DNA from: Arthrobacter sp. Soil762
GTDB lineage: Bacteria > Actinomycetota > Actinomycetes > Actinomycetales > Micrococcaceae
Length of the DNA stretch: 64,000 nucleotides
Direction of reading: 5' to 3'
Assembly: GCF_001428335.1 (NCBI RefSeq)
Contig: NZ_LMSG01000006.1
Location: 297 to 64,296, forward strand
The position numbers were made by a program, and so were the translations under genes. Each line of letters starts with the position of its first letter. Position 1 is the stretch's first letter. The notes beneath the pieces were generated by a model, which ran no database searches, had not been told where the DNA came from, and was given only the letters and a program-made list of their open reading frames with translations. Positions 18,069 to 26,968 of the stretch are shown in pieces.

Positions 18069-18638
18069 CTATTTTGCCGTGTCGCCGGCGGACGGGTCCT
18101 TCGCGAAACCGTCGAGCTCAAAGAGGGAGTTGAGCTTTGCCATGTATTCGGCGAGGGTCTGCAGTTCCCCGACCGGCCACTCACCGAGCCGCTCACGGAA
18201 ATCCTGGCGGCGCGCATCCTGGACCTGATGCATCTTTTCCTCGCCCTTTTCGGTGAGGCGGATTGACTGCGCCCTTCCGTCCAGGGGGTCAGCTTCCTTG
18301 AACACCAGCCCGATGCTTTCCAGGAAAGCGATCTGGCGGCTGACGGATGGCTTGCCCACGCCGATGTTCAGGGCAAGGTCTGTCAACCGGATGGGTCCCT
18401 CGCGCCGGATGACCGAAAGCAGGCCGTAGGCCGCCGGTTCCATGTCCGGGTGCACCTGCCGCGAAAGCTGATGGGACACCGACCGGGCGCGCCGCCAAAA
18501 GAGACTGATTTGGTGTTCCACGGTGTTCAGGGCCTCATCGACGGTGTCCTTGTCGGTACCTGTCGCCGCGGGGGACGTCGCCGGAAGGCCGGTTTCGGGA
18601 AGGCCTGTCGCAGGAGGGCCGTCGGCAGGGTTGCTCAT
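18069..18638 (-). CDS. MarR-family transcriptional regulator
   Basis: A 189-residue winged-helix protein. After a low-complexity N-terminus containing the repeated TGLPETGLPAT, the MarR core runs from about residue 35: RRARSVSHQLSRQVHPDMEP, then LALNIGVGKPSVSRQIAFLE as recognition helix and DGRAQSIRLTEKG as wing. The target is unknown. It is divergent from the DUF3046 gene and convergent with clgR. The ATG has a TAGAAT box seven bases upstream, so it is probably leaderless. Confidence 0.88.
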   Translation of the reverse strand: MSNPADGPPATGLPETGLPATSPAATGTDKDTVDEALNTVEHQISLFWRRARSVSHQLSRQVHPDMEPAAYGLLSVIRREGPIRLTDLALNIGVGKPSVSRQIAFLESIGLVFKEADPLDGRAQSIRLTEKGEEKMHQVQDARRQDFRERLGEWPVGELQTLAEYMAKLNSLFELDGFAKDPSAGDTAK

Positions 18639-18645
18639 GGCAACA

Positions 18646-18651
18646 ATTCTA
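18646..18651 (-). promoter_or_regulatory. -10 box of leaderless marR promoter
   Basis: TAGAAT on the minus strand ends seven bases before the marR ATG. It faces the DUF3046 start about 30 bases away. Confidence 0.5.
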
Positions 18652-18679
18652 GGGTCCGGGACCGTGAGAGACTCTATTG

Positions 18680-18904
18680 GTGCGGATCAGTGACTATTGG
18701 CGGCTTATGGACGACGAATTCGGGGCTGGCTACTCCCGGGTCTTGAGCAGCACCTTGGTCCTGGCCGGGGCCGGCGGGCGAACCGCCGACCAGGCCCTCG
18801 CGGCCGGAATGAGCCCCCGGCAGGTGTGGCTGGCCATCTGCGATGTCCAGGATGTGCCGCCGGAGCGGCGCCTGGGACGCGACGTCAAACCCCTGCGCGA
18901 CTGA
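18680..18904 (+). CDS. DUF3046 protein
   Basis: A 74-residue actinobacterial protein that almost always precedes recA. The family signature is visible in RISDYWRLMDDEFGAGYSRV and the C-terminal RRLGRDVKP. Function unknown. GTG 18680 places RISDYW at the N-terminus as in relatives; a TTG three bases earlier is possible. Confidence 0.85.
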   Translation: MRISDYWRLMDDEFGAGYSRVLSSTLVLAGAGGRTADQALAAGMSPRQVWLAICDVQDVPPERRLGRDVKPLRD

Positions 18905-18977
18905 CGCTGCCACCAACCGGATAGCGTTCCCCAGGCTCACGTGCGCCCTTTCTGCGCTGACACGCCGCCGGATCTGT

Positions 18978-18993
18978 TCGAATATCTGTTCGG
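18978..18993 (+). promoter_or_regulatory. LexA (SOS) box of recA
   Basis: TCGAATATCTGTTCGG matches TCGAAC-N4-GTTCGA at 14 of 16 positions and lies just upstream of the TATGCT -10 box, the expected place for the recA operator. Confidence 0.85.
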
Positions 18994-19000
18994 GTAAAGC

Positions 19001-19006
19001 TATGCT
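19001..19006 (+). promoter_or_regulatory. recA promoter -10 box
   Basis: TATGCT eight bases after the SOS box. Transcription from here would give a leader of about 125 bases before recA. Confidence 0.5.
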
Positions 19007-19019
19007 TTTTCGTAGTGGG

Positions 19020-19034
19020 TTATCCACATAGGCG
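19020..19034 (+). promoter_or_regulatory. DnaA-box-containing 15-mer in the recA leader
   Basis: TTATCCACATAGGCG includes a perfect DnaA box (19020-19028) close to the predicted recA transcription start. The same 15 bases precede the DUF222 gene at the left edge. Confidence 0.45.
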
Positions 19035-19138
19035 ATGTCATCCGGCCAGAATGTCAGCGGGTGCCATTAGCGTCAGAGATGACCAAGAAATGGCCGCTGA
19101 GGCCACTCCAAAGCGAGAAAGCATTAGAGGTGTGAACC

Positions 19139-20197
19139 ATGGCGGCAGCCCCGGATCGTCAAAAGGCGCTCGACGCAGCGCTGGCACAGATTGACAAGCA
19201 GTTCGGCAAGGGCTCGGTCATGCGACTGGGCGATGAGGTCCGTGCCCCCATCGAGGTCATCCCCACCGGATCCATCGCGTTGGACGTGGCCTTGGGAATT
19301 GGCGGCCTGCCCCGCGGCCGCGTCGTGGAGATCTACGGCCCGGAATCTTCGGGTAAGACCACCGTGGCCCTGCACGCCGTTGCCAACGCGCAGCGCCTGG
19401 GCGGCATTGCCGCCTTCATCGATGCCGAGCACGCCTTGGACCCCGAGTACGCCGCCAGGCTGGGCGTGGATACGGACGCCCTGCTGGTCTCGCAGCCGGA
19501 TACAGGCGAGCAGGCCCTGGAAATCATGGACATGCTGATCGGCTCCGGCTCGCTGGACGTCATCGTCATCGACTCCGTTGCTGCCCTGGTGCCGCGTGCG
19601 GAAATCGAGGGCGACATGGGCGACAGCCACGTGGGTCTGCAGGCACGCCTCATGAGCCAGGCGCTGCGTAAGATCACCGGCCGCCTGAGCCAGACCAAAA
19701 CCACCGCCATCTTCATCAACCAGCTCCGTGAAAAGATCGGCGTGTTCTTCGGTTCCCCGGAGACCACCACCGGCGGTAAGGCCCTTAAGTTCTACGCGTC
19801 CATCCGCATCGACGTCCGTCGGATCCAGACGCTCAAGGAAGGCGCCGACTCCGTCGGTAACCGCACCAAGGCCAAGATCGTCAAGAACAAGATGGCCCCG
19901 CCCTTCAAGATCGCCGAATTCGACATCATCTATGGCCAGGGCATTTCCCGCGAGGGCGGCATCATCGACATGGGCGTTGAGCACGGCATCATCAAGAAGT
20001 CGGGCTCGTGGTTCACGTACGACGGCGACCAGCTGGGCCAAGGAATGGAGAACTCCCGCCGGTTCCTGCGCGACAACCCCGAGCTGGCGACCGAACTGGA
20101 GCGCCTGATCAAGGAGAAGCTTGGTGTGGGGGTAGTCAAGCCCGCCGAAGCCGATGCCAAAGACACACCGAAGCTGAAGGCTGTTGACGGCTTCTAG
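19139..20197 (+). CDS. recA: Recombinase RecA
   Basis: A 352-residue RecA. Walker A is GPESSGKT at 67-74; the L2/ATPase motifs [20 protein letters not shown] and [14 protein letters not shown] are intact, so no intein interrupts the gene. RecA drives homologous recombination and LexA self-cleavage. An AGAGG site lies eight bases before ATG. recX follows after 13 bases. The SOS box and the lexA gene 10 kb downstream complete the regulatory circuit. Confidence 0.98.
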   Translation: MAAAPDRQKALDAALAQIDKQFGKGSVMRLGDEVRAPIEVIPTGSIALDVALGIGGLPRGRVVEIYGPESSGKTTVALHAVANAQRLGGIAAFIDAEHALDPEYAARLGVDTDALLVSQPDTGEQALEIMDMLIGSGSLDVIVIDSVAALVPRAEIEGDMGDSHVGLQARLMSQALRKITGRLSQTKTTAIFINQLREKIGVFFGSPETTTGGKALKFYASIRIDVRRIQTLKEGADSVGNRTKAKIVKNKMAPPFKIAEFDIIYGQGISREGGIIDMGVEHGIIKKSGSWFTYDGDQLGQGMENSRRFLRDNPELATELERLIKEKLGVGVVKPAEADAKDTPKLKAVDGF

Positions 20198-20210
20198 GGA
20201 CGCCCCTGAC

Positions 20211-20888
20211 GTGAGGGCCGGGCAGAGCGCCGGATGGCGTGCGGCCGGGCAGGACACCGGATCGGGGCGACGGCAGCGGAGACGGGGCGGACGCCCCGGC
20301 TTCGGGCCGGACGGACCCGATCCGGATGCTGCCATCGCCGGAGACACCGACGCAAACCCAGGCGCCGAAGCGGATCCAGCGTCCGTCGCGCGGGCCATCG
20401 TGCTCCGGCAGCTGACCAGTTCGGCCAAGAGCCGGCTGCAGCTGGCTAGGAAACTGGCCGAGCGGAACATTCCGGAGGATGTGGCGGAAGCCGTCCTGGA
20501 CCGCTTCCAGGAGGTCCGCCTCATTGACGATGCCGAGTTCGCCGACATGTGGGTGCGCAGCCGGTCGCAGTCCCGGAAGCTCGCCAAGGGGGCCCTCCGG
20601 CGCGAACTGGCGGACAAAGGAATTGACGCAGACACCGCTGCCGCCGCGCTGGAACAGCTTTCCGACGCGGACGAGGAAGTGTCTGCCCGGCTCCTGGTGG
20701 AGCGGAAGCTCCGGGCAGGCACGGATTTGTCGGACCGTGCTGAGCGGGACAAGATCACCCGGCGGCTGGCGTCAATGCTGGCCCGCAAGGGCTATCAGCC
20801 GTCGCAGGCGTTCCGGATCGTCGGAGAGGTGCTCGACGCACGTGCGGATAGCCAGGCAGAGCCACCGGACAGCCCGCTGCATCTGTAG
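20211..20888 (+). CDS. recX: RecA regulator RecX
   Basis: A helical-repeat protein of 225 residues that modulates RecA filaments. The N-terminal 60 residues are a Gly/Arg/Pro/Asp-rich tail; the RecX core begins at ARAIVLRQLTSSAKSRLQLA and includes DDAEFADMWVRSRSQS and RRELADKGID. GTG 20211 has an AGGGA site ten bases before it; a TTG at 20184 inside the recA end is the alternative. Co-transcribed with recA, hence SOS-linked. Confidence 0.92.
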   Translation: MRAGQSAGWRAAGQDTGSGRRQRRRGGRPGFGPDGPDPDAAIAGDTDANPGAEADPASVARAIVLRQLTSSAKSRLQLARKLAERNIPEDVAEAVLDRFQEVRLIDDAEFADMWVRSRSQSRKLAKGALRRELADKGIDADTAAAALEQLSDADEEVSARLLVERKLRAGTDLSDRAERDKITRRLASMLARKGYQPSQAFRIVGEVLDARADSQAEPPDSPLHL

Positions 20889-20953
20889 GCCCGGTGAAGC
20901 GGTGCCCCAGCCGATACGGCAACCTGAGCGATCCCACAACCGTAGCGACCCGG

Positions 20954-20959
20954 TACCCT
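20954..20959 (+). promoter_or_regulatory. -10 box of leaderless miaB promoter
   Basis: TACCCT ends six bases before the GTG at 20966. Confidence 0.5.
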
Positions 20960-20965
20960 TAACAG

Positions 20966-22513
20966 GTGAGTTTGACCATTCCTTCCCCCGCATCCGGTAC
21001 CGCCCCGTTAGCCGACCCAGCCCTCCAGCAGCCCCGTACCTATCAGGTGCGCACCTTCGGCTGCCAGATGAACGTGCATGATTCGGAGCGGATGGCCGGC
21101 ATGCTCGAAGACGCGGGCTACGTACCGGCCAGCGGTGAGCAGGCCGACGTCGTGGTATTCAACACCTGCGCCGTTCGGGAAAATGCGGACAACAAGCTCT
21201 ACGGCAACCTGGGCATGCTGGCGTCCGTCAAGGCCGCCAACCCCGGGATGCAGATCGCCGTGGGCGGCTGCCTGGCCCAGAAGGACCGCGAGACCATCCT
21301 CAAGAAGGCTCCCTGGGTGGATGCTGTCTTCGGCACCCACAACGTCGGAGCCCTTCCGGCACTGTTGGACCGGGCCCGGCACAACAACGAAGCCCAGCTG
21401 GAGATCCTCGAATCCCTGGACGTCTTCCCCTCCACGCTGCCCACCAAGCGTGACTCGGTCTATTCCGGCTGGGTTTCCATCTCGGTCGGCTGCAACAACA
21501 CCTGCACGTTCTGCATCGTCCCGGCCCTGCGCGGGAAGGAAAAGGACCGCCGCCCGGGCGACATCCTGGCTGAAATCCAGGCCCTGGTGGATGACGGCGC
21601 CATCGAAGTCACCCTGCTGGGTCAGAACGTGAACTCATACGGTGTGGAGTTCGGCGACCGGCAGGCGTTCTCCAAACTCCTGCGCGCGTGCGGCGAAATC
21701 AAAGGCCTGGAACGGGTCCGCTTCACCAGCCCCCACCCCGCCGCGTTCACCGACGATGTCATAGACGCCATGGCCGAAACCCCCAACGTGATGCCGCAGC
21801 TGCACATGCCGCTGCAGTCCGGGTCCGACAAAGTCCTGAAGGACATGAAACGGTCCTACCGCTCCACCAAGTTTTTAGGCATCCTGGACAAGGTCCGCGA
21901 GAAGATCCCGCACGCCGCCATCTCCACTGACATCATTGTCGGCTTCCCCGGCGAAACCGAGGAAGACTTCCAGGCCACCCTTGACGTTGTGGAGCAGTCG
22001 CGCTTCGCCACGGCTTTCACCTTCCAGTACTCGAAGCGTCCGGGTACTCCCGCCGCAGACTTGCCGGACCAGCTTCCCAAGGCCGTGGTCCAGGAGCGAT
22101 TTGAACGCCTGACCGCACTGCAGGACAGGATCGCCGCCGAGGAAAACGCCACGCAGCTTGGCCGCCGGGTAGAGGTGATGGTCACCGCCCACTCAGGGCG
22201 CAAGTCCGAAGAAACCCACCGGCTGTCGGGCCGGTCCCAGGACCAGCGGCTGGTGCACTTCTCCGTTCCCGAGGGGGCAGAGGTGCCGCGTCCGGGGGAC
22301 CTGGTCACCGTCACAATCACCGAAGCCGCAGCCTTCCACCTCGTGGCCGACCCGTCGTTGCAGGACTACAGCCTGCGGCGTTCCCGCGCGGGGGACGCCT
22401 GGGACAGGTCGCAGGCAGATTCGTGCGGCGCTCCCGTGCCGGCTGCCGCAGGCGGCGCTGGCCGCACCGGAGTCTCGCTGGGGATGCCCACGCTGCCGGT
22501 ACGGAGCCGCTGA
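20966..22513 (+). CDS. miaB: tRNA-2-methylthio-N6-dimethylallyladenosine synthase MiaB
   Basis: A radical SAM methylthiotransferase acting on A37 of tRNAs previously prenylated by MiaA, the next gene. The N-terminal cluster cysteines are in [17 protein letters not shown] and VGGCLAQKD; the radical SAM cysteines are in GCNNTCTFC; a TRAM-like domain follows. At 515 residues it is somewhat long because of a Gly/Ala-rich C-terminal tail of about 45 residues. GTG start at a leaderless promoter. miaA starts three bases after the stop. Confidence 0.96.
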   Translation: MSLTIPSPASGTAPLADPALQQPRTYQVRTFGCQMNVHDSERMAGMLEDAGYVPASGEQADVVVFNTCAVRENADNKLYGNLGMLASVKAANPGMQIAVGGCLAQKDRETILKKAPWVDAVFGTHNVGALPALLDRARHNNEAQLEILESLDVFPSTLPTKRDSVYSGWVSISVGCNNTCTFCIVPALRGKEKDRRPGDILAEIQALVDDGAIEVTLLGQNVNSYGVEFGDRQAFSKLLRACGEIKGLERVRFTSPHPAAFTDDVIDAMAETPNVMPQLHMPLQSGSDKVLKDMKRSYRSTKFLGILDKVREKIPHAAISTDIIVGFPGETEEDFQATLDVVEQSRFATAFTFQYSKRPGTPAADLPDQLPKAVVQERFERLTALQDRIAAEENATQLGRRVEVMVTAHSGRKSEETHRLSGRSQDQRLVHFSVPEGAEVPRPGDLVTVTITEAAAFHLVADPSLQDYSLRRSRAGDAWDRSQADSCGAPVPAAAGGAGRTGVSLGMPTLPVRSR

Positions 22514-22516
22514 CCG

Positions 22517-23413
22517 GTGGTCCAGCCTCCGGTTATTGCTGTTGTTGGTCCCACGGGGTCAGGTAAGTCCGATCTAGCCGTGAACCTTGCCCTGGAGCTG
22601 GACGGCGAGGTCATCAATGCCGACGCCATGCAGTTCTATCGCGGGATGGACATAGGCACCGCCAAGATCACGCCGGCAGAGCGCAAGGGCGTTCCCCACC
22701 ACCTTCTGGACATCCTGGACGTCACGGAGGAGGCCAGCGTTTCAGACTTCCAACAGCAGGCCCGGAGCATCGTCAGCGACATCCACGCGCGCGGCAAACG
22801 CGCCATTCTGGCGGGCGGTTCGGGTCTCTACGTGCGGGCTGCCCTCGACGTCCTCGAATTCCCCGGCACGGATCCTGTCCTCCGGCAGCGGCTCGAGGCT
22901 GAGCTCGCTGAAGCCGGCCAGGATGCCCTCCTGGCGCGGCTCCGGGACGTGGACCCGGTGTCCGCGGGCCGTGTCTCCGATGCGCGCCGCATCATCAGGG
23001 CGCTCGAAGTCCATCAGCTCACCGGCCGGCCCTTCAGTTCCTTTATGCCCCAGCGGGAGTATTTCCAGCCTGCCGTCCAGATCGGCCTTGCGGTGGACCG
23101 CGACGTCCTCCGTGAACGGCTGGCACTGCGGGTCCACAACATGGTGGACCAGGGGCTGTTGGGGGAAGTGCGCCGGCTGGACGCGGCGGGTCTCCGCGGC
23201 GGCAAAACTGCGCCGCGGGCCCTGGGCTATGCACAGTTCCTGAGAGTGCTCGACGGCGGCTCAACAGTTGCCGAGGCAGCCGAGGACACCATTGTGGCCA
23301 CCCGGCAGTTCGCCAGACGCCAGCTCACGTGGTTCCGCGCCGATCCCCGCATCACTTGGCTGGACTGGGAGGCGCCGGATCTTGCGGCCCAGGCCGTGGC
23401 TCTCAGCCGGTAA
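22517..23413 (+). CDS. miaA: tRNA dimethylallyltransferase MiaA
   Basis: Prenylates A37 of tRNAs reading UNN codons, giving the substrate of MiaB. The 298-residue protein has the P-loop [26 protein letters not shown], and [12 protein letters not shown] start. Its TAA stop forms the first bases of the dapF -10 box. Confidence 0.96.
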   Translation: MVQPPVIAVVGPTGSGKSDLAVNLALELDGEVINADAMQFYRGMDIGTAKITPAERKGVPHHLLDILDVTEEASVSDFQQQARSIVSDIHARGKRAILAGGSGLYVRAALDVLEFPGTDPVLRQRLEAELAEAGQDALLARLRDVDPVSAGRVSDARRIIRALEVHQLTGRPFSSFMPQREYFQPAVQIGLAVDRDVLRERLALRVHNMVDQGLLGEVRRLDAAGLRGGKTAPRALGYAQFLRVLDGGSTVAEAAEDTIVATRQFARRQLTWFRADPRITWLDWEAPDLAAQAVALSR

Positions 23414-23416
23414 TCT
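23411..23416 (+). promoter_or_regulatory. -10 box of leaderless dapF promoter, overlapping the miaA stop
   Basis: TAATCT begins with the miaA TAA stop and ends six bases before the dapF ATG. Confidence 0.55.
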
Positions 23417-23422
23417 AGGACC

Positions 23423-24367
23423 ATGGACGCAACTCCCGCAGAGACCACAGAGCCCGTCTTCCGCACCTTGGGCGGACTCCGCTTCTCCAAGGGACACGGC
23501 ACCGGCAACGACTTTGTGCTGGTCGCCGACCCCGACGGCGTCCACACCATCGACGCCGGCCAGGTAGCCGCCCTCTGCGACCGCCACCGCGGGATCGGCG
23601 GCGACGGACTGATCCGGGCCGTCCCGTCCCGGTACCTCTCCGAAGGCCGCGAGCTGTTGCTGAGCAGCCCCGAGGCCGAATGGTTCATGGACTACCGCAA
23701 CGGCGACGGGTCGCTCTCGGAAATGTGCGGCAACGGGGTCCGCGTATTTGTGCACTTCCTGCGTGCCGAGGGCTTGGTTGACCTGCCCGACGGCGGCGCG
23801 CTCACCATCGGGACTCGCGGCGGCGTCAAGACCGTGGTCCGGACAGGGGACAGCTATGCGGTGGACATGGGGCCGTGGAAATTCATTTTCCCCGGCGACG
23901 CGACGGCGAAAGCCATGGACTCGCTGGTAACCGCAGACGGCCTGGAAGTGCCCCGCCCGGCCCTGTCAGTGAGCATGGGCAACCCGCACACCGTGGTGGC
24001 ACTGGCTGAACTGTCCGAATTGGAAGCCACCAGGCTCTACACTGCTCCGAAGGTCGATCCGGTGCCGGCCAATGGAACCAACGTTGAATTCGTCGTGCCT
24101 GCCGAACCGCTGGTCCACAACGGGATCGGCACCATCACCATGCGCGTCCATGAGCGGGGTGTGGGCGAGACCCAGTCCTGTGGAACAGGGGCGTGCGCCG
24201 CCGCAGTGGCCATCCGGCACTGGGCCGGGGCGGAAGCACCGGACTCCTGGCAGGTCAACGTGCCGGGCGGCGTCGTCGGGGTCAAGTTCTTCGCCGGGGC
24301 GGGCGGGCACGAGCACGTCGAGCTCAGCGGGCCCGCCGTAATTGTGGCTACTGGGACGCTTTCCTGA
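23423..24367 (+). CDS. dapF: Diaminopimelate epimerase DapF
   Basis: Interconverts LL- and meso-diaminopimelate for peptidoglycan and lysine. The two catalytic cysteines are in SEMCGNGVRVF and QSCGTGACAAA. The 314-residue length is slightly above average, with a short N-terminal extension. The last 20 bases overlap the end of the convergent methyltransferase gene, with no terminator between them. Confidence 0.96.
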   Translation: MDATPAETTEPVFRTLGGLRFSKGHGTGNDFVLVADPDGVHTIDAGQVAALCDRHRGIGGDGLIRAVPSRYLSEGRELLLSSPEAEWFMDYRNGDGSLSEMCGNGVRVFVHFLRAEGLVDLPDGGALTIGTRGGVKTVVRTGDSYAVDMGPWKFIFPGDATAKAMDSLVTADGLEVPRPALSVSMGNPHTVVALAELSELEATRLYTAPKVDPVPANGTNVEFVVPAEPLVHNGIGTITMRVHERGVGETQSCGTGACAAAVAIRHWAGAEAPDSWQVNVPGGVVGVKFFAGAGGHEHVELSGPAVIVATGTLS

Positions 24368-24962
24368 CCCGAAGGATGCGGAAGGACTTGGACGTGGACT
24401 CCCGGCTCACGGCGAAGGATGCATCCAGTTCCGTCGCGAGCCAGCGCTGAAGAGAATCCGAGCCCAGGTTTTTTTGGACCACCAGCCATGCGGAGCCGCC
24501 CGGCGCCAGCCGGGGCAGCCACAGCTTCAGGAGGCTGTGGAGTTCATCTTTGCCGATCCGGATTGGCGGATTGGACCAGATCGTGTCGAAGCGCAGGTCC
24601 GGGTCCACCGCCTCCGGCGTGCTGGCCAGCACGTTGCCCAGGCCCAGCAGGGCCGCATTCTCGTTGGTCAGCGTGATGCAGCGTTCGTTGACGTCCACGG
24701 CGTAGACCTTGGCGTGTTGCGCCCGCAATGCGAGGGTCAGGGCAATGGGCCCCCATCCACAGCCGATGTCAAGGAGGTTGCCTGTGGGGTCCGGGGCCGG
24801 CACCTCGGCCAGGAGCACCGCCGTCCCCTTGTCGATGCCGTCGGGGCTGAAGATGCCGCCGGACGTCTGCAGCGTGCGCGTCTGGCCGGCCAGTTCCACG
24901 GTGAGCGGCTTGCGGGTGAACGGCCCGGCGGGCGATGCGCTGAAATAATGTGCGGACTCCAT
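24348..24962 (-). CDS. RsmC-like class I methyltransferase
   Basis: A 204-residue SAM-dependent methyltransferase. LLDIGCGWGPIALTLA is the SAM-binding loop and WSNPPIRIGK is the NPPF/Y-type catalytic motif of enzymes that methylate exocyclic nitrogens in RNA or protein. It corresponds to the catalytic half of RsmC (16S rRNA G1207), which in actinobacteria often occurs without the N-terminal domain. The exact substrate is inferred. It is convergent with dapF and divergent from hflX. Confidence 0.85.
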   Translation of the reverse strand: MESAHYFSASPAGPFTRKPLTVELAGQTRTLQTSGGIFSPDGIDKGTAVLLAEVPAPDPTGNLLDIGCGWGPIALTLALRAQHAKVYAVDVNERCITLTNENAALLGLGNVLASTPEAVDPDLRFDTIWSNPPIRIGKDELHSLLKLWLPRLAPGGSAWLVVQKNLGSDSLQRWLATELDASFAVSRESTSKSFRILRVRKASQ

Positions 24963-25020
24963 AACTGGCCAGATTAGTTGGCCGGGGTGGACAATGCGAA
25001 ACCGCGGGCACCGCTTCTGC

Positions 25021-25026
25021 TAATCT
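25021..25026 (+). promoter_or_regulatory. -10 box at the start of the hflX leader
   Basis: TAATCT ends seven bases before an ATG that opens a six-codon ORF. This is the same geometry as the leaderless promoters elsewhere in the window, but hflX itself starts about 370 bases further on. Confidence 0.45.
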
Positions 25027-25033
25027 TGAACCC

Positions 25034-25054
25034 ATGTTCTTGATCTTCGAGTAG
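25034..25054 (+). CDS. Candidate leaderless leader peptide MFLIFE upstream of hflX
   Basis: ATG at 25034 encodes Met-Phe-Leu-Ile-Phe-Glu and then TAG, directly downstream of a good leaderless -10. GC-rich inverted segments (GCCGGC then GGCCGG) follow at once. Short hydrophobic leader peptides that stall ribosomes control several antibiotic-resistance and ribosome-rescue genes; HflX is such a gene. Function here is inference only. Confidence 0.35.
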   Translation: MFLIFE

Positions 25055-25402
25055 CCGGCACGGCCGGTGTCCCTCCCGGACGCCGCCTGTTCCGAAGCCG
25101 TGCCCCGCAGCGATGCAGGTATTAACCTTCCGCGAGTGCGCCACATGCCAGGTCTTCCGTATCTGGTATGCCGCCGGGCAATCCTCGAGCGATCTGCCGC
25201 CGCCGGTCCTTGCTGTTTTGCCCGCGCTTTCCACCACTCCACGTATCCCCGGATGCGAAGACTCCCTGCGCGGCCCGGTCCTGACCGGCGCGCAGCAGAC
25301 CAGGAGGCCCGGATGACTGCAAGCCGTCAGCCCAGCGCGAATACTTCACCACTGAACAACGATCGGCACTATTCTGAAAATGCCGAAACTTCAAAGGAGA
25401 CC
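25055..25402 (+). promoter_or_regulatory. Long leader region before hflX
   Basis: About 350 bases without a convincing gene. The hflX frame stays open upstream to 25067, and another frame has a 67-codon opening from 25113, but neither has a good ribosome binding site or a family match I recognise. It most likely is the untranslated, possibly structured leader of hflX. Confidence 0.4.
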
Positions 25403-26968
25403 ATGACCAGCCAGCCCAACCCCGGTTCAGATCCAGCAGCCCAGGACATGAGTCCCGAGGAGATCCAAGCTGTCATTGACCGGATTCTCGCCAAGGACGT
25501 ACCGGCCAGGAACGTCACCGCCGCAGACGGTGACAAGGGCGTGTTCGGCAGGGCTCAGGCGATCTCCCGCTTGGACGACGAACACACCAGCTACGACGGC
25601 GACCAGCAGGACCGGGAGGAACGCCGGGCACTGAAGCGCGTGGCCGGGCTGTCCACTGAACTCGAAGACGTCACCGAAGTTGAATACCGGCAACTGCGGC
25701 TCGAACGTGTGGTCCTGGCCGGGCTATGGTCCGAAGGTACCTTGGCGGACGCGGAGAATTCCCTGCGTGAGCTCGCCGCCCTCGCCGAAACAGCAGGCTC
25801 GGAAGTCCTGGACGGGATGGTGCAGCGCCGTGCCAAACCGGACCCGGGCACGTTCCTGGGTTCCGGAAAGGCCCTTGAGCTCAAGGAAATCGTGATGGCC
25901 ACCGGGGCTGACACCGTTGTGGTTGATGCCGAACTGGCACCGTCCCAGAGGCGTAGCCTTGAGGACATTGTCAAGGTCAAAGTCATTGACCGCACGGCCC
26001 TGATCCTGGACATCTTTGCCCAGCACGCCAAGAGCCGTGAAGGCAAGGCCCAAGTGGAACTGGCGCAGCTCGAATACCTCCTGCCACGCCTGCGTGGCTG
26101 GGGTGAATCGATGTCCCGCCAGGCCGGTGGCCAGGTGGGCGGCGCTGGCGCAGGCATGGGTTCGCGCGGACCGGGTGAAACAAAAATCGAACTGGACCGC
26201 CGCCGGATCCGGACCCGCATGGCCAAGCTACGGCGCGAGATCGCGGCAATGAAGCCGGCACGGGAAACCAAACGGGCCAACCGCCGTCGTAATTCAGTGC
26301 CCTCGGTTGCGATTGCCGGGTACACCAACGCCGGGAAGTCATCGCTGCTGAACAGGCTGACCGACGCCGGCGTGCTGGTGGAGAACGCACTGTTCGCCAC
26401 ACTGGATCCCACCGTGCGAAAGGCCGAGACCTCCGACGGCCTCGGGTACACCCTCGCGGACACCGTGGGTTTTGTCCGGTCGCTGCCCACGCAGTTGGTG
26501 GAGGCTTTCCGCTCCACGTTGGAGGAAGTGGCTGACGCGGATCTGATCCTGCACGTGGTGGACGTGTCCCACCCGGACCCCGAGGGCCAGATTGCTGCTG
26601 TCCGCAAGGTCTTCAGCGAAGTGGATGCCCGCAAGGTGCCAGAGATCATTGTCCTGAACAAGGCCGATGCCGCTGATCCGTTTGTGGTGGAGCGCCTCAA
26701 GCAGCGCGAGCCGCGCCACGTCGTGGTCTCGGCCCGCACCGGCCAGGGGATCGCCGAACTGCTGCGGGCCATCAGTGACGGGATTCCGCGGCCCGGCGTG
26801 AAGCTGGAGCTCCTGATTCCCTACGATCGCGGTGACCTGATCAGCAAACTGCACGAGACCGATGCCGAGATCCTGAGCCTGGATCACGGCGAGCACGGTA
26901 CCCGCGCTTTGGTGATGGTGCGTGAGGGCCTTGCGGCTGAACTGGAATCCTTCATCAACCATGACTGA
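25403..26968 (+). CDS. hflX: GTPase HflX
   Basis: A ribosome-associated GTPase that splits stalled or antibiotic-bound ribosomes. The 521-residue protein has the HflX N-terminal domain with the glycine-rich AGGQVGGAGAGMGSRGPGE loop, then the G domain: GYTNAGKSS (G1), DTVGFVRSLPTQLVEAFRST (G3 region), NKAD (G4). About 85 N-terminal residues before the core are acidic and likely flexible. ATG 25403 has a perfect AAGGAG site; the frame is open for 112 more codons upstream but without such a site. dinG overlaps its end by eight bases. Confidence 0.94.
   Translation: MTSQPNPGSDPAAQDMSPEEIQAVIDRILAKDVPARNVTAADGDKGVFGRAQAISRLDDEHTSYDGDQQDREERRALKRVAGLSTELEDVTEVEYRQLRLERVVLAGLWSEGTLADAENSLRELAALAETAGSEVLDGMVQRRAKPDPGTFLGSGKALELKEIVMATGADTVVVDAELAPSQRRSLEDIVKVKVIDRTALILDIFAQHAKSREGKAQVELAQLEYLLPRLRGWGESMSRQAGGQVGGAGAGMGSRGPGETKIELDRRRIRTRMAKLRREIAAMKPARETKRANRRRNSVPSVAIAGYTNAGKSSLLNRLTDAGVLVENALFATLDPTVRKAETSDGLGYTLADTVGFVRSLPTQLVEAFRSTLEEVADADLILHVVDVSHPDPEGQIAAVRKVFSEVDARKVPEIIVLNKADAADPFVVERLKQREPRHVVVSARTGQGIAELLRAISDGIPRPGVKLELLIPYDRGDLISKLHETDAEILSLDHGEHGTRALVMVREGLAAELESFINHD

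Noticed and set aside
19124..20788. Long minus-strand frame opposite recA and recX
   Set aside because: Pure antisense shadow; no domain, start signal or family pattern.
25113..25316. 67-codon ORF in the hflX leader
   Set aside because: Contains three cysteines and a hydrophobic start but no ribosome site or recognisable family; kept only as part of the leader description.
25067..25402. In-frame upstream extension of hflX by 112 codons
   Set aside because: Composition is not protein-like, no ribosome binding site precedes it, and ATG 25403 has a perfect AAGGAG.
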